A stretch of DNA of 64,000 nt, taken from Methyloceanibacter superfactus (GTDB lineage: Bacteria > Pseudomonadota > Alphaproteobacteria > Rhizobiales > Methyloligellaceae). Below are positions 1 to 9,590 of the stretch, in pieces. The position numbers and the translations under genes were made by a program. Every line of letters starts with the position of its first letter. Within the stretch, counting starts at the first letter, position 1. The stretch spans positions 1 through 64,000 of the forward strand of contig NZ_LPWF01000023.1 of NCBI RefSeq assembly GCF_001723305.1, written 5' to 3'. The notes under the pieces were generated by a model. That model worked only from the letters and a program-made list of their open reading frames with translations, was not told where the DNA came from and made no database searches.

Positions 1-3000
1 TGCGACGACGACAACACCCCCACCCGCCCTCCCCCTTCCAGGGGGAGGGAGAATGAGTCACGTACGTTTGAAACTGAACTCCACCGCATCGAAGACAGGC
101 TGCCGCCGCGAACGCCGCTCTATCTCGCCGCCCGCCATGCTTATCGCGGCGATGATCGGGCCCGCATCGAAGCGCTGGCCCAGCTTGCGGTGCGCATGAA
201 CACTCCCCTCGTCGCCACCGGCGGCGTGCTCTATCACGCGCCCCACCGCCGGCCGCTGCAAGACGTGCTCACCTGCGTGCGCGAGAAATGCACGATCAAC
301 GACGCCGGTCTCCGCCTCGAAGCCAATGCTGAGCGACATCTGAAATCGCCATTGGAGATGGCGCGCTTGTTCAAGGGCCATGAGGACGCACTCCACCGCA
401 CCATCGAGATCGCGGACGCCTGCCGTTTCTCGCTGGATGAGCTGAAATACGAATATCCGGACGAGCCGGTGCCGCACGGCAAGACCCCGCAAGCGCATCT
501 GGAGACCCTCACCTGGGAGGGCGCGGCCTGGCGTTTTCCGAACGGCATTCCCGATCATGTGCGCGACACCATCCAAAAGGAGCTCGTCCTCATCGCCGAG
601 CTCGACTACGCGCGCTATTTCCTCACCGTCCACGACATCGTCCACTACGCGCGCAGCCTCGGCATTCTCTGCCAGGGGCGCGGCTCGGCGGCCAACTCCG
701 CCGTCTGCTATTGCCTCGCCATCACCAATGTCGATCCCACCGAGATCGACCTTCTGTTCGAGCGTTTCGTCTCGCCCGAGCGGCAAGAGCCGCCCGACAT
801 CGATGTCGACTTCGAGCATGAGCGGCGCGAGGAGGTGATCCAATATATCTACGCCCGCTACGGCCGCGACCGCGCCGGCTTGGCGGCCACCGTCATCTCC
901 TATCGCGGCCGCTCGGCGGTGCGCGAGGTCGGCAAGGCGCTCGGCCTCTCCGAAGACACCGTCGCCGCGCTGGCCACCACCATCTGGGGTTTGAGCAATT
1001 CGTCGCTGCCCGAGAAATATGTGCGCGAGGCGGGGCTCGATCCAAGCGACCCGCTGCTCGCCCGCTGTCTTGAACTTGCGCACGAGCTGATCGGCTTCCC
1101 CCGCCATCTCTCCCAGCATGTGGGCGGCTTCGTGCTCACGCGGGGACCGCTGTCCGAGGTCGTGCCCATCGGCAACGCCGCCATGGCGGACCGTACCTTC
1201 ATCGAATGGGACAAGGACGATCTCGACGCGCTGGGGCTCTTGAAGGTCGATGTGCTGGGACTCGGCATGCTCACCTGCATCCGCAAGGCTTTCGCTTTGC
1301 TGAAAGCACATTACGGCAAGGACATCGCACTCGGCACCGTGCCGCACGACGATCCCGCCGTGTACGACATGCTGTGCCAGGCCGACTCCATCGGCGTGTT
1401 CCAGGTGGAGAGCCGCGCGCAGATGAACATGCTGCCGCGCCTGAGGCCACGATGCTTCTACGATCTCGTCATCGAGGTCGCCATCGTCCGCCCAGGGCCG
1501 ATCCAGGGCGACATGGTGCATCCTTATCTGCGTCGCCGCTCCGGCGCCGAGCCGGTCGACTTCCCCTCGCCGGACCCGGCCCATGGGCCTGCCGACGAGC
1601 TGCATCAGGTCCTCGGCAAGACCATGGGCGTGCCGCTGTTCCAGGAGCAGGCCATGCGGCTCGCCATGGTGGCGGCGAAGTTTTCCGGTCCCGAGGCCAA
1701 CGAGCTGCGCCGCGCCATGGCCACGTTCCGCCGCCGCGGCACCATCGGCACGCTGCAAGATAAGATGGTCGGCCGCATGACCGCACGCGGCTATCCGGCC
1801 GATTTCGCCGAACGCTGCTTCAACCAGATCAAGGGCTTCGGCGAGTATGGCTTTCCCGAAAGCCACGCCGCGAGCTTCGCCCATCTCGTCTATGTCTCGG
1901 CCTGGCTCAAATGCCATTACCCGGCGGCGTTCGCCTGCGCCTTGCTCAATTCCCAGCCCATGGGCTTTTACGCGCCGGCGCAGATCGTGCGGTGCGCCCG
2001 CGAGCATGGGGTCGAGGCTCGCGAGGCCGACATCAATCACAGCGCCTGGGACTGCACGCTCGAGCCAACTCGTGACGGTGCCTGTGCGCTGCGTCTTGGG
2101 CTTCGTCAGATCGACGGCCTGGGCGAGGCGGACGCCCAAAGCATCGTCGCCCATCGCGATGGCGGCGCTCTCTATAGCGATGTGCGCGACCTGTGGCGGC
2201 GCGGCGGCATGGGGCGCGCCAGTCTGGAGAAGCTCGCAAGCGCCGATGCGTTCCGCTCGCTCGGGCTCGACCGCCGCCAAGCCTTGTGGGAGATGCGCGG
2301 CCTGCCGCAGGACATTCCGCTGCCGTTGTTCGATCATGCCAACGCGGTCGAGACCGGCGAGGAACCGCGCGTCGCCCTTCCCCTCATGCCGCTGTCGGAG
2401 CATGTGGTGAACGACTACCGCACGCTTCGTCTCTCCCTCAAAGCCCACCCCATGAGCTTCCTGCGCGCCCGTGCGTCCGCCGCGCGCATCGTCTCTTGCG
2501 CCTCACTCAAGCAAGCAAGAGACGGCGCCCGCGTGCATGTCGGCGGCGTCATCCTCGTGCGCCAACGCCCGGGCTCGGCGGCCGGCGTGGTGTTCATGAC
2601 CATCGAGGATGAGACCGGCGTCGCCAATGCGGTGATCTGGCCCAAAGTGCTGGAGCGGGAACGCAAAGTTGTGATGGGCGCGCGGCTCGTCGTGGTGCAT
2701 GGCCGCGTGCAGCGACACGAGGATATCATCCATGTGGTGGCGGCCCGGCTGGAAGACCACAGCGATTGGCTGCATCTCCTCAGCGAGGATGGCGAGGCCA
2801 TGGAGGCGGCGCTCGCCAACGCTGACGAGGTCCGCCGCCCCGATCCCGGCTCTTGGCGTGGCGGCGAACGGTACGATCTACCGCTGCCTCTATCCCCCGC
2901 CGATCACGTCAAGCACCCCGAGGGCGGCGATGCGCGCATGAAGGGGGAGCACCGTCATCCGCGCTGGCACCCACGCTGCCATCCGCGCGAGGAGCGCGTC

Positions 3001-3027
3001 ATTCCGAAATCACGCGACTTCCATTGA
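1..3027 (+). CDS. dnaE2: Error-prone DNA polymerase DnaE2 (5' truncated by window edge)
   Basis: C-family DNA polymerase used in damage-induced, mutagenic translesion synthesis, normally working with ImuA and ImuB. The reading frame is open from base 1, so about 1008 residues are present and the N-terminal part of the PHP domain lies upstream. The PHP-to-palm joint is recognisable (PLQDVLTC, LEANAERHL), and the palm carries the catalytic PDIDVDF acid cluster near 793-813. A C-terminal OB-fold segment follows at about 2540-2760. An ATG at 190 is internal to conserved sequence and is not the start. A 23-bp perfect inverted repeat sits in frame near the window start. The DnaE2 rather than DnaE1 assignment comes from overall similarity (LDELKYEYPDE region) and size; imuA/imuB would be expected just upstream. 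ggt follows 35 bp later on the same strand. Confidence 0.93.
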   Translation, partial: CDDDNTPTRPPPSRGRENESRTFETELHRIEDRLPPRTPLYLAARHAYRGDDRARIEALAQLAVRMNTPLVATGGVLYHAPHRRPLQDVLTCVREKCTINDAGLRLEANAERHLKSPLEMARLFKGHEDALHRTIEIADACRFSLDELKYEYPDEPVPHGKTPQAHLETLTWEGAAWRFPNGIPDHVRDTIQKELVLIAELDYARYFLTVHDIVHYARSLGILCQGRGSAANSAVCYCLAITNVDPTEIDLLFERFVSPERQEPPDIDVDFEHERREEVIQYIYARYGRDRAGLAATVISYRGRSAVREVGKALGLSEDTVAALATTIWGLSNSSLPEKYVREAGLDPSDPLLARCLELAHELIGFPRHLSQHVGGFVLTRGPLSEVVPIGNAAMADRTFIEWDKDDLDALGLLKVDVLGLGMLTCIRKAFALLKAHYGKDIALGTVPHDDPAVYDMLCQADSIGVFQVESRAQMNMLPRLRPRCFYDLVIEVAIVRPGPIQGDMVHPYLRRRSGAEPVDFPSPDPAHGPADELHQVLGKTMGVPLFQEQAMRLAMVAAKFSGPEANELRRAMATFRRRGTIGTLQDKMVGRMTARGYPADFAERCFNQIKGFGEYGFPESHAASFAHLVYVSAWLKCHYPAAFACALLNSQPMGFYAPAQIVRCAREHGVEAREADINHSAWDCTLEPTRDGACALRLGLRQIDGLGEADAQSIVAHRDGGALYSDVRDLWRRGGMGRASLEKLASADAFRSLGLDRRQALWEMRGLPQDIPLPLFDHANAVETGEEPRVALPLMPLSEHVVNDYRTLRLSLKAHPMSFLRARASAARIVSCASLKQARDGARVHVGGVILVRQRPGSAAGVVFMTIEDETGVANAVIWPKVLERERKVVMGARLVVVHGRVQRHEDIIHVVAARLEDHSDWLHLLSEDGEAMEAALANADEVRRPDPGSWRGGERYDLPLPLSPADHVKHPEGGDARMKGEHRHPRWHPRCHPREERVIPKSRDFH
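27..49. repeat. GC-rich palindromic element inside dnaE2
   Basis: Perfect 10-bp inverted repeat (CCCTCCCCCT, 3-nt loop, AGGGGGAGGG). This composition is typical of short intergenic palindromic repeats in alphaproteobacterial genomes, yet here it is translated in frame within dnaE2 as a proline/arginine-rich linker (PPPSRGRE) in the variable region before the FETEL segment. No second copy was seen in the window. Confidence 0.6.
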
Positions 3028-3062
3028 CTGGTGGATGACTGGTCAGCCTGGCGAAACCGGAT

Positions 3063-4818
3063 ATGCTGCGCCGCATGTCACGCGCCCCTTTCACCGTCGC
3101 GTTTGCCGCCGCGCTCGCGCTGCTTCTGCTGGCTGCGCCCGCAAAAGCCTTCGACATGCCGGAGGGCGAAAGCGGCCTGAACCCCAAGCCTCTGGTCAAG
3201 GCGAAGGAGCACATGGTCGTCGCCGCCCACCCGCTCGCCGCGGAAGCCGGGCTTGCCATGTTGCGCAAAGGCGGCTCGGCCATCGACGCCGGCATCGCCA
3301 CCCAGATGGTGCTCACTCTCGTCGAGCCGCAGTCCTCCGGCATCGGCGGCGGCGCCTTCATGCTCTATTGGGAGGCCGCCACCGACACCCTGACCAGCTA
3401 TGACGGCCGCGAGACCGCGCCGGCCGGCGTCACGCCACAACTCTTCCTCGACGCGAACGGCTTGCCTCTGTCGCGCGACGCGGCCATGCATAGCGGGCTC
3501 TCCGTCGGCGTGCCGGGCGTGCTCGCCGCGCTCAAGCTCGTGCATGACGAATACGGCAAGCTCCCTTGGGCGGCGCTGTTCCAGCCCGCCATCGACCTTG
3601 CGCGCGAAGCTTCGCCGTCTCCCCGCGCCTGGCCAAGATGCTTGCGGGCGCCGACCCCCAGACCTTCGCGCCTGCCGCCCGCGCCTATTTCTTCGATGCG
3701 GACGGACGCCCCTGGCCCGTCGGCTACAAGCTCAAGAATCCGGCGCTCGCCGAGACCTTCGAGACGATCGCCAGAGAAGGGCCCGACGCCTTCTATGAAG
3801 GCGCGCTTGCCGCCGAAATCGCCCAGGCCGTTGCAACCGATCCGCGTGCGCCCGGCACCCTGTCCGAAGCCGACCTCGCGAACTACCGCGCCAAGAACCG
3901 CATCGCCGTTTGCGTTCCCTATCGCGGCCGCAAAGTCTGCGGCGCCGGGCCACCGTCCTCCGGCGCGGTGGCCGTCGGCCAGGTGCTGGGCATCGTCGAA
4001 GCTTTCGATCTCGGCACGACCACCTTCGAGCCCGAGGCGGCTCACCTGATCGCCGAGGCCGAGCGCCTCGCCTACGCCGATCGGGCGCGCTATCTCGCCG
4101 ATCCCGATTTCGTGACGGTCCCAGTCGCAGGTCTCCTCGACAAGGACTATCTAGCGACGCGCCGCGCCCTGATCGATCCGACGCGCGCCCAACGTAAGGT
4201 GACCGCGGGCACGCCGCGCACCGTGCCGCCCAGCGCCTTCGGCCGCGATCACACCAAGGAGCGTGGCGGTACGAGCCAGGTCTCCGTGGTCGACGCCTGG
4301 GGCGACGCCTTCTCCATGACCACCAGCATCGAATACGCTTTCGGCGCCCGGACCATGGTGCGCGGCTTCCTGCTCAACAACCAGCTGACGGATTTCTCGT
4401 TTCTGCCGGCCGATGCCGACGGCCGCCCGGTCGCCAATCGCGTCGAGCCCGGAAAGCGGCCGCGCAGCTCCATGGACCCGACCATGGTCTTCGGCGAAGA
4501 CGGCAAGCTCGATTACGTGCTGGGATCGCCGGGCGGTCCCGGCATCATCATGTTCAACCTCAAAGCCCTGTTCGCGCTCATCGATTGGCGGATGGACGCG
4601 GCGCAAGCCGCCGCGCTGGTCAATTTCGGCAGCACCGAGGACGTGCTTCTCCTGGAGCCCGCGCCCGTTTGGGACCCGCTCGCCGAGAAGCTCGTGGCCA
4701 AGGGCACGCGGTTCGCCGCCGGGACATGACGAGCGGCCAACACATCATCGCCGTGACGCCCGACGGGCTCGAAGGCGGTGCCGACCCCCGCCGCGAAAGC
4801 ATGGCTGTCGGCGACTAG
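3063..4818 (+). CDS. ggt: Gamma-glutamyltransferase (two frameshifts)
   Basis: Periplasmic Ntn-hydrolase that cleaves gamma-glutamyl bonds of glutathione and transfers the glutamyl group. It begins with a clear signal peptide (MLRRMSRAPF, hydrophobic core, cleavage near AKA). The large-subunit hallmark SSGIGGGAFML is present, and the self-cleavage/nucleophile threonine is in GTSQVSVVD near 4270. The gene is broken twice. A G is missing near 3609, where LAREGFAVSPRLAKM is expected. A C is missing near 4705, after which the true C-terminus (MTSGQHIIAV, GGADPRRES) continues in another frame to 4818. Restoring both bases gives 585 residues, the normal family size. Two losses in an otherwise intact gene suggest sequence error, though decay cannot be excluded. 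Confidence 0.88.
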
Positions 4819-4885
4819 CCGCCTTACCTGACAGCGTCACCCTGGGGGCTAGACAGGCGCGGCCGTCCCAGGCACCCAATAGCGC

Positions 4886-5893
4886 ATGAGCCAGCCTCTC
4901 TCCATCGCCATCCGCGGCGCCGGCATCACCGGCCTTTGGCAGGCGCTCACCCTCGCCCGCCGCGGGCACACGGTGACGCTTCTCGAGCGCTCCGCCGCGC
5001 CCTTCGCGCAGAGTTGCAGCCCCTATGCCGGGGCCATGCTCGCGCCCCGCTGCGAGGAGGAGAGCGCCGAGCCGATCATCCGCGAGCTCGGCGAACGCGG
5101 GATTGCCCTGTGGAAGGCGGCCTATCCGGGCCTCATGACCAAGGGCAGCCTCGTGGTCACGCCGCCACGCGACCGCGTGATGCTCGACCGCTTCGCGCGC
5201 ATGACCCAAGGTGCCGAGCGCCTCGACGGCAACGCGCTGGCCGCGCTCGAACCGGAGCTCGGCCCACGCTTCGGCACCGCTCTCTATTATCCCGGCGAGG
5301 CCCATGTGAACCCGAACGCCGCCCTCCTCTTTCTCCTAGGAGAAGTGGAGAAGGCCGGCGTGGACGTGCGGCTCGGCGTGGACGACGTTCCGCAAGGCGC
5401 AGATCTCGTGATCGATTGCCGGGGCCTGGCCGCCAAGGATGCGTTGCCCTCGCTGCGCGGCGTTCGCGGCGAACGGATCGTGGTGCGCGCGCCCGACATC
5501 GCCATCGCGAGACCCATCCGGCTGCTCCATCCGCGCTTCCCCCTTTATCTCGTGCCCTGGGGTGACGGTCTATTCATGGTCGGCGCCACGGCCATCGAGA
5601 GGGAGGATGCGGGACCCGTCACCTTACGCTCCGCACTCGAGCTGCTGAGCGCCGCCTATGTGCTCGACCCCGCCTTCGGCGAGGCGGAGATCCTGGCGCT
5701 TGGCGCCGGCGTGCGCCCGGCCTTTCCGGACAATCGACCTAGGATTATCGTCGCGAAGGGCTATATCTACGTCAACGGCCTCTACCGGCACGGCTTTTTG
5801 CTGGCGCCGGTCATGGCCGAGCTCCTCGCCGGCTATCTGGAGACCGGCGCCATCGAACCGGAGGTCTTCGTTGCAGATCCTGCTCAACGGTGA
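4886..5893 (+). CDS. thiO: Glycine oxidase ThiO
   Basis: FAD-dependent amine oxidase that converts glycine to dehydroglycine, the nitrogen donor for the thiamine thiazole ring. The N-terminus has a Rossmann dinucleotide-binding motif (IRGAGITGLWQAL, then LLERS), and the C-terminal FAD-contacting segment is VNGLYRHGFLLAP. At 335 residues it has the usual length. It starts the thiO-thiS-thiG-thiE run, and its 3' end overlaps the start of thiS. No thiC and no TPP riboswitch is seen in the 67-bp gap before it. Confidence 0.92.
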   Translation: MSQPLSIAIRGAGITGLWQALTLARRGHTVTLLERSAAPFAQSCSPYAGAMLAPRCEEESAEPIIRELGERGIALWKAAYPGLMTKGSLVVTPPRDRVMLDRFARMTQGAERLDGNALAALEPELGPRFGTALYYPGEAHVNPNAALLFLLGEVEKAGVDVRLGVDDVPQGADLVIDCRGLAAKDALPSLRGVRGERIVVRAPDIAIARPIRLLHPRFPLYLVPWGDGLFMVGATAIEREDAGPVTLRSALELLSAAYVLDPAFGEAEILALGAGVRPAFPDNRPRIIVAKGYIYVNGLYRHGFLLAPVMAELLAGYLETGAIEPEVFVADPAQR

Positions 5894-6068
5894 GCGTTTC
5901 GCCACCGATGCCAGCAATCTCGATGAGCTTTGCGCCACGCTGGGCTTCACCGACGCCAAGGTCGCGACCGCCGTCAACGGCAGCTTTGTGGCCTCCGCCA
6001 AGCGTAGCGTGACGCCGCTCGCCGAGGCCGACGAGGTCGAGATCGTGGCCCCGAGGCAGGGCGGCTGA
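5871..6068 (+). CDS. thiS: Sulfur carrier protein ThiS
   Basis: Ubiquitin-fold carrier whose C-terminal Gly-Gly is thiocarboxylated to deliver sulfur to ThiG. It is 65 residues with a TTG start inside the end of thiO ([10 protein letters not shown]) and ends in the required GG immediately before the stop. The stop overlaps the thiG start (TGATG), which implies translational coupling. It is shorter than most automatic gene-length cut-offs. Confidence 0.93.
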   Translation: MQILLNGERFATDASNLDELCATLGFTDAKVATAVNGSFVASAKRSVTPLAEADEVEIVAPRQGG

Positions 6069-6856
6069 TGCTCCAGCTTTACGGACAAGAATTCACCTCG
6101 CGGATGCTGCTCGGCACGGCGCAATATTCATCGCCGGATATTCTGCGCCAGGCGGTCGAGGCGTCGGGTGCCGAAATCGTCACGGTCTCGCTGCGCCGGG
6201 AATCGGCGCGCGCCCGTACCGGCCAAGCTTTCTGGGGTTTGATCGAGGAGCTCGGCTGCCGCGTGCTGCCCAATACAGCCGGCTGCCACACGGCGAAGGA
6301 GGCCATGGCCACCGCGCAAATGGCCCGCGAGCTGTTCGGCACGTCTTGGGTCAAGCTCGAAGTCATCGCCAACGCCGATACGCTACAGCCTGACCTGTTC
6401 GGATTGGTCGAGGCGGCCACCGTGCTCTCCGCCGAAGGGTTCGACGTGCTGCCTTACACCACGGAAGATTTGAGTGCCGCCGAGCGCCTGCTCGCCGCGG
6501 GCTGCAGCGTCCTCATGCCCTGGGCATCGCCCATCGGCTCGGCGCGCGGGCTCATCAACAAGACCGCGCTTCAATCGATGCGGGCCTATTTCCCCGACAC
6601 GCCGCTCATCATCGACGCCGGCATCGGGTCGCCCTCGCATGCCGCCGAGGCCATGGAGCTCGGCTATGACGCGGTGCTGCTGAACACGGCGGTCGCCAAG
6701 GCGGACGATCCGGTCAAGATGGCGCGCGCCTTCGCACAGGCGATTGAAGCAGGCCGGCTCGCCTTCGAAGCGGGACTTGTCGAGCCGCGCGACATGGCGT
6801 CCCCATCCACGCCGGTGGCCGGCACGCCCTTCTTCAAGATCGATCACGCCTCCTGA
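6068..6856 (+). CDS. thiG: Thiazole synthase ThiG
   Basis: TIM-barrel enzyme that joins deoxyxylulose 5-phosphate, dehydroglycine and ThiS-bound sulfur into thiazole phosphate. The 262-residue protein carries the strand with the Schiff-base lysine ([16 protein letters not shown]), the [15 protein letters not shown] segment and the phosphate-binding [18 protein letters not shown] loop. Its ATG overlaps the thiS stop, and thiE follows after 22 bp. Confidence 0.96.
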   Translation: MLQLYGQEFTSRMLLGTAQYSSPDILRQAVEASGAEIVTVSLRRESARARTGQAFWGLIEELGCRVLPNTAGCHTAKEAMATAQMARELFGTSWVKLEVIANADTLQPDLFGLVEAATVLSAEGFDVLPYTTEDLSAAERLLAAGCSVLMPWASPIGSARGLINKTALQSMRAYFPDTPLIIDAGIGSPSHAAEAMELGYDAVLLNTAVAKADDPVKMARAFAQAIEAGRLAFEAGLVEPRDMASPSTPVAGTPFFKIDHAS

Positions 6857-6878
6857 CCGCGCGCCCGACCTTTGAGGT

Positions 6879-7517
6879 GTGACCGTGATCCATCTCGATC
6901 CGTTCTATCCCATCCTTCCCGATACCGGCTGGCTCGCCCGTCTTTTGCCGCAGGGCGTCAAGCTCGTGCAGCTCAGGATCAAGGACCAGGACGCCGAAAC
7001 AGTCCGCGCCGAGATCGACAAGGCGCTGGCGCTATGCACGGCGCACGATTGCCAGCTCGTGATCAACGATTATTGGCGCGAGGCGATAGCCGCCGGCGCC
7101 GACTTCGTGCATTTGGGCCAAGAGGATTTGGCTGCCGCCGACCTACCGGCGATCCGAGCGGCGGGTATCAAGGTCGGGATCAGCACTCACAGCCATGAGG
7201 AGCTGGAGACGGCCCTTGCCGCGGGCGCGGACTATGTGGCGCTCGGTCCGATCTACGCCACCACGCTGAAAAAAATGCCCTGGCAACCGCAAGGTCTGCC
7301 TCGCCTCGCCGAGTGGCGGGCAATCGTCAAATGCCCTCTCGTTGCCATCGGCGGGATCACCCTTGAGCGGGCGCCGGTCGTGCTCGCGGCCGGCGCCGAC
7401 ACCGTGGCTGTCATAACCGATATTGTGACAAATCAAGACCCTGAGAGCAGAGCAGGAAACTGGGTCGCTGTCACACAGCCGTGGCGCGGCTTATCAACAG
7501 GGTTTCCACAAGGTTGA
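6879..7517 (+). CDS. thiE: Thiamine phosphate synthase ThiE
   Basis: Couples hydroxymethylpyrimidine diphosphate with thiazole phosphate to give thiamine phosphate. It has a GTG start 22 bp after thiG. The 212-residue TIM barrel has the family landmarks VKLVQLRIKD, LVINDYWREA (usually NDRW/NDY), FVHLGQEDL, the STHSHEE loop, YVALGPIYATTLK and VAIGGITLE. The operon therefore holds the thiazole branch and the coupling step but not thiC or thiD. Confidence 0.93.
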   Translation: MTVIHLDPFYPILPDTGWLARLLPQGVKLVQLRIKDQDAETVRAEIDKALALCTAHDCQLVINDYWREAIAAGADFVHLGQEDLAAADLPAIRAAGIKVGISTHSHEELETALAAGADYVALGPIYATTLKKMPWQPQGLPRLAEWRAIVKCPLVAIGGITLERAPVVLAAGADTVAVITDIVTNQDPESRAGNWVAVTQPWRGLSTGFPQG

Positions 7518-7598
7518 GGGCCCAGTTTGGGGTTGACCCTGTCCGCCCCGGCGGGAATCATGACACGGGGACTTTGAAGAGATTAGAGTGGGGCCGCG

Positions 7599-8579
7599 AT
7601 GAGTTACCGGCTTGATCCAGCCTTGCCGATGAGCGAGGCGCTGAGAAGCGCGGCCCTCGCCGAAATTGAGATCGCCCATAGCTCCCTGTCGGCCACGCCC
7701 GACCGCCATACCGGCGTCCACAGCGCCCGTAAGTGCTTCAAAAGACTGAGATCCCTCCTTCTGCTCGCGCGGCCGGGCATGCCGGAGCCTGTGTTCAGCA
7801 ACCTGACCGCGCGCGTCGCCAGTATCGGCAAGGGCCTCGCCGCCGCACGCGATGCTCAGGCGCTGCTTGATGCCGTCGACAAGCTGGAGCGCAATACCCA
7901 GCCGGGCGACGGCGAAGGACCGATCCAGTCCGTGCGCGGTTGGCTCCACAAGCGCCGGCAGGCTGCCGAGCAAAATCTCGAGCACAGCACCGCGTCGGAC
8001 GCCTTGCGCCGGTTGCTCGAGTTGCGACCGGCCTTCACCGGCCTCGCGGTCTATCCCGACGATTTCAACCCGCTCGCCAAGGGCCTTGAGCGCTGCTACC
8101 GCACCACGCGCAGGAGCTTCAAGATCGCCGCGGACGTGGGCGAGGCCGACGAGCTGCATGAGTGGCGGAAGGGCGTGCAGCATCACTGGCGGCATATGCA
8201 GTTGCTCGCCCCGTGTTGGCCGTCGGAGCTGACTGCCCGCGCCGAAGCCGCGCACGCCTTGTCGCAACTGCTCGGCGACGACCACGACATCGCCATGCTC
8301 ATCCACCTCGTCTCGACGCCGACCATGACATTCGGCAGTCCCGAGGAGACGCGCGCCTTCATGAAGCGTTGCCGCAAGCGGCACAAGGCGCTGCGCAAAG
8401 AGGCGAGGATCAAGGGCGAGAGATTGTTCGTGGAGAAGCCGGGTCCGTTTACCGAGCGGATTCACGCTTATTGGACAACCGCCGCAGTGGGCGCGGACAA
8501 GCCGGTCATCCAGCCGCCGCAGCCCGGCAATGTCGTGGCGATCGGCAACGCCCGCACCGGACGCGCCGGCCAGAGCTAG
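7599..8579 (+). CDS. CHAD domain protein
   Basis: Alpha-helical CHAD domain, a family rich in conserved histidine, arginine and lysine that binds polyphosphate. The first helix carries VHSARKCFKRLRSLL, the second half has the equivalent EWRKGVQHHWRHMQLL, and a conserved DDHDIAML histidine patch follows. There is no attached CYTH triphosphatase domain. It is 326 residues, lacks a signal peptide and is probably cytosolic. It converges on pqqB with a 4-bp overlap of the 3' ends. The biological role here is unknown. Confidence 0.85.
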   Translation: MSYRLDPALPMSEALRSAALAEIEIAHSSLSATPDRHTGVHSARKCFKRLRSLLLLARPGMPEPVFSNLTARVASIGKGLAAARDAQALLDAVDKLERNTQPGDGEGPIQSVRGWLHKRRQAAEQNLEHSTASDALRRLLELRPAFTGLAVYPDDFNPLAKGLERCYRTTRRSFKIAADVGEADELHEWRKGVQHHWRHMQLLAPCWPSELTARAEAAHALSQLLGDDHDIAMLIHLVSTPTMTFGSPEETRAFMKRCRKRHKALRKEARIKGERLFVEKPGPFTERIHAYWTTAAVGADKPVIQPPQPGNVVAIGNARTGRAGQS

Positions 8580-9514
8580 GACGTCACAACCATCCCATCG
8601 TAGGAAACTTCCCAACCGGCCGCCTCCACCGCCGCCCGCTCGGGCGAGTCGTCGCGCAGCACCGGGTTGGAATTGTTGATATGGATGAAGATCTTGCGCG
8701 CAATGTTGAGCGGCGCGAGCTGCGCGAGCGTACCTTCCGGCCCGGACATATTCATATGGCCGATCCGGTCGCCGGTCTTGCTCATCAGCCCCTGCTCGAT
8801 CATCTCCTCATTGGTGTAGAGGGTGCCGTCGAAGAACAGGAGCGGCGCCCCTGAGAGACGTGCGCGCAAGACATCGTCGACCCGCGAGCAACCAGGAATA
8901 AAGAAGAAGTGCTCGCCACTCGAATCCTCGGTGACTTTCAAGCCGACCGTATCGCCTTCCTCGGTGCCGAAGCTGCCGCCGGTGCCCTTCTCTTCGTCCT
9001 CGAGATAAAGCGGAATCTTTCCAGGCACGGTGAAAGCCTCCACCGTGAGGCCAACGGGGCCTTCGGGCCCCACCACGGGGAACGCCTTGCCGAGCGCCAT
9101 GGGCACGCGCTTGACGAGATCGGGATTGAGCACGTCAAAGATACTATTGCCGGCAAGCACGTCGAGCACGCGGTCGCTGCCATAGACCGTGAAGGGTTGT
9201 CCTTCGCGCAAGCACAGCAAGCCTGCGACTGCGTCCACGTCGCCATTGGTGAGCACGACGGCCTTGATCGGGCTATTGCGGGGCGGACCGTCGGGATTGG
9301 GCTGCAGTTCCGGCGTCGCGTTGATTTGCTGTCTGAGATCGGGCGCCGCGTTCAGCAGAACCCACTGGCGGCCGTCGGCGCTCACCGCCACCGAGGCCTG
9401 CGAGCGCGGGCTCACGGTCGGCACCCCTTTGCGCGCGTCGGCCGAGTTGCGGCCGTTACAGTTCCACTGCGGCAGACCGCCGCCTGCTCCCGCGCCGATG
9501 ACCTTGATCAACAT
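8576..9514 (-). CDS. pqqB: Pyrroloquinoline quinone biosynthesis protein PqqB
   Basis: Metallo-beta-lactamase-fold protein required for PQQ production, proposed to hydroxylate a precursor. The N-terminus IKVIGAGAGGGLPQWNCNG is diagnostic for PqqB. The protein has 312 residues, the family norm. It is the last gene of the minus-strand run from xoxF and would supply the cofactor for that enzyme. No pqqA-like peptide is found in the 76-bp gap upstream, and pqqC/D/E are not in the window, so the remaining pqq genes must lie elsewhere. Confidence 0.95.
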   Translation of the reverse strand: MLIKVIGAGAGGGLPQWNCNGRNSADARKGVPTVSPRSQASVAVSADGRQWVLLNAAPDLRQQINATPELQPNPDGPPRNSPIKAVVLTNGDVDAVAGLLCLREGQPFTVYGSDRVLDVLAGNSIFDVLNPDLVKRVPMALGKAFPVVGPEGPVGLTVEAFTVPGKIPLYLEDEEKGTGGSFGTEEGDTVGLKVTEDSSGEHFFFIPGCSRVDDVLRARLSGAPLLFFDGTLYTNEEMIEQGLMSKTGDRIGHMNMSGPEGTLAQLAPLNIARKIFIHINNSNPVLRDDSPERAAVEAAGWEVSYDGMVVTS

Positions 9515-9590
9515 ATGAAGGTCAATGGCTTCTGTGCCCCCGTTCAGTCAAGGCAAAAAGTCCGGTGTTCATCAGTCCCCCGCTCACGAC

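Noticed and set aside
58..2448. A 796-codon open frame on the minus strand
   Set aside because: It lies wholly antisense to dnaE2, has no family resemblance, and is a by-product of high GC codon use.
3566..4049. Two overlapping independent genes in the ggt region
   Set aside because: Both frames encode consecutive parts of one gamma-glutamyltransferase; they are joined by restoring one base.
4819..4885. TPP riboswitch before thiO
   Set aside because: The gap is only 67 bp and lacks the conserved CTGAGA and ACCTGATCTGG cores.
9515..9590. pqqA precursor peptide upstream of pqqB
   Set aside because: No frame with the Glu-x-x-x-Tyr core is present on the minus strand here.
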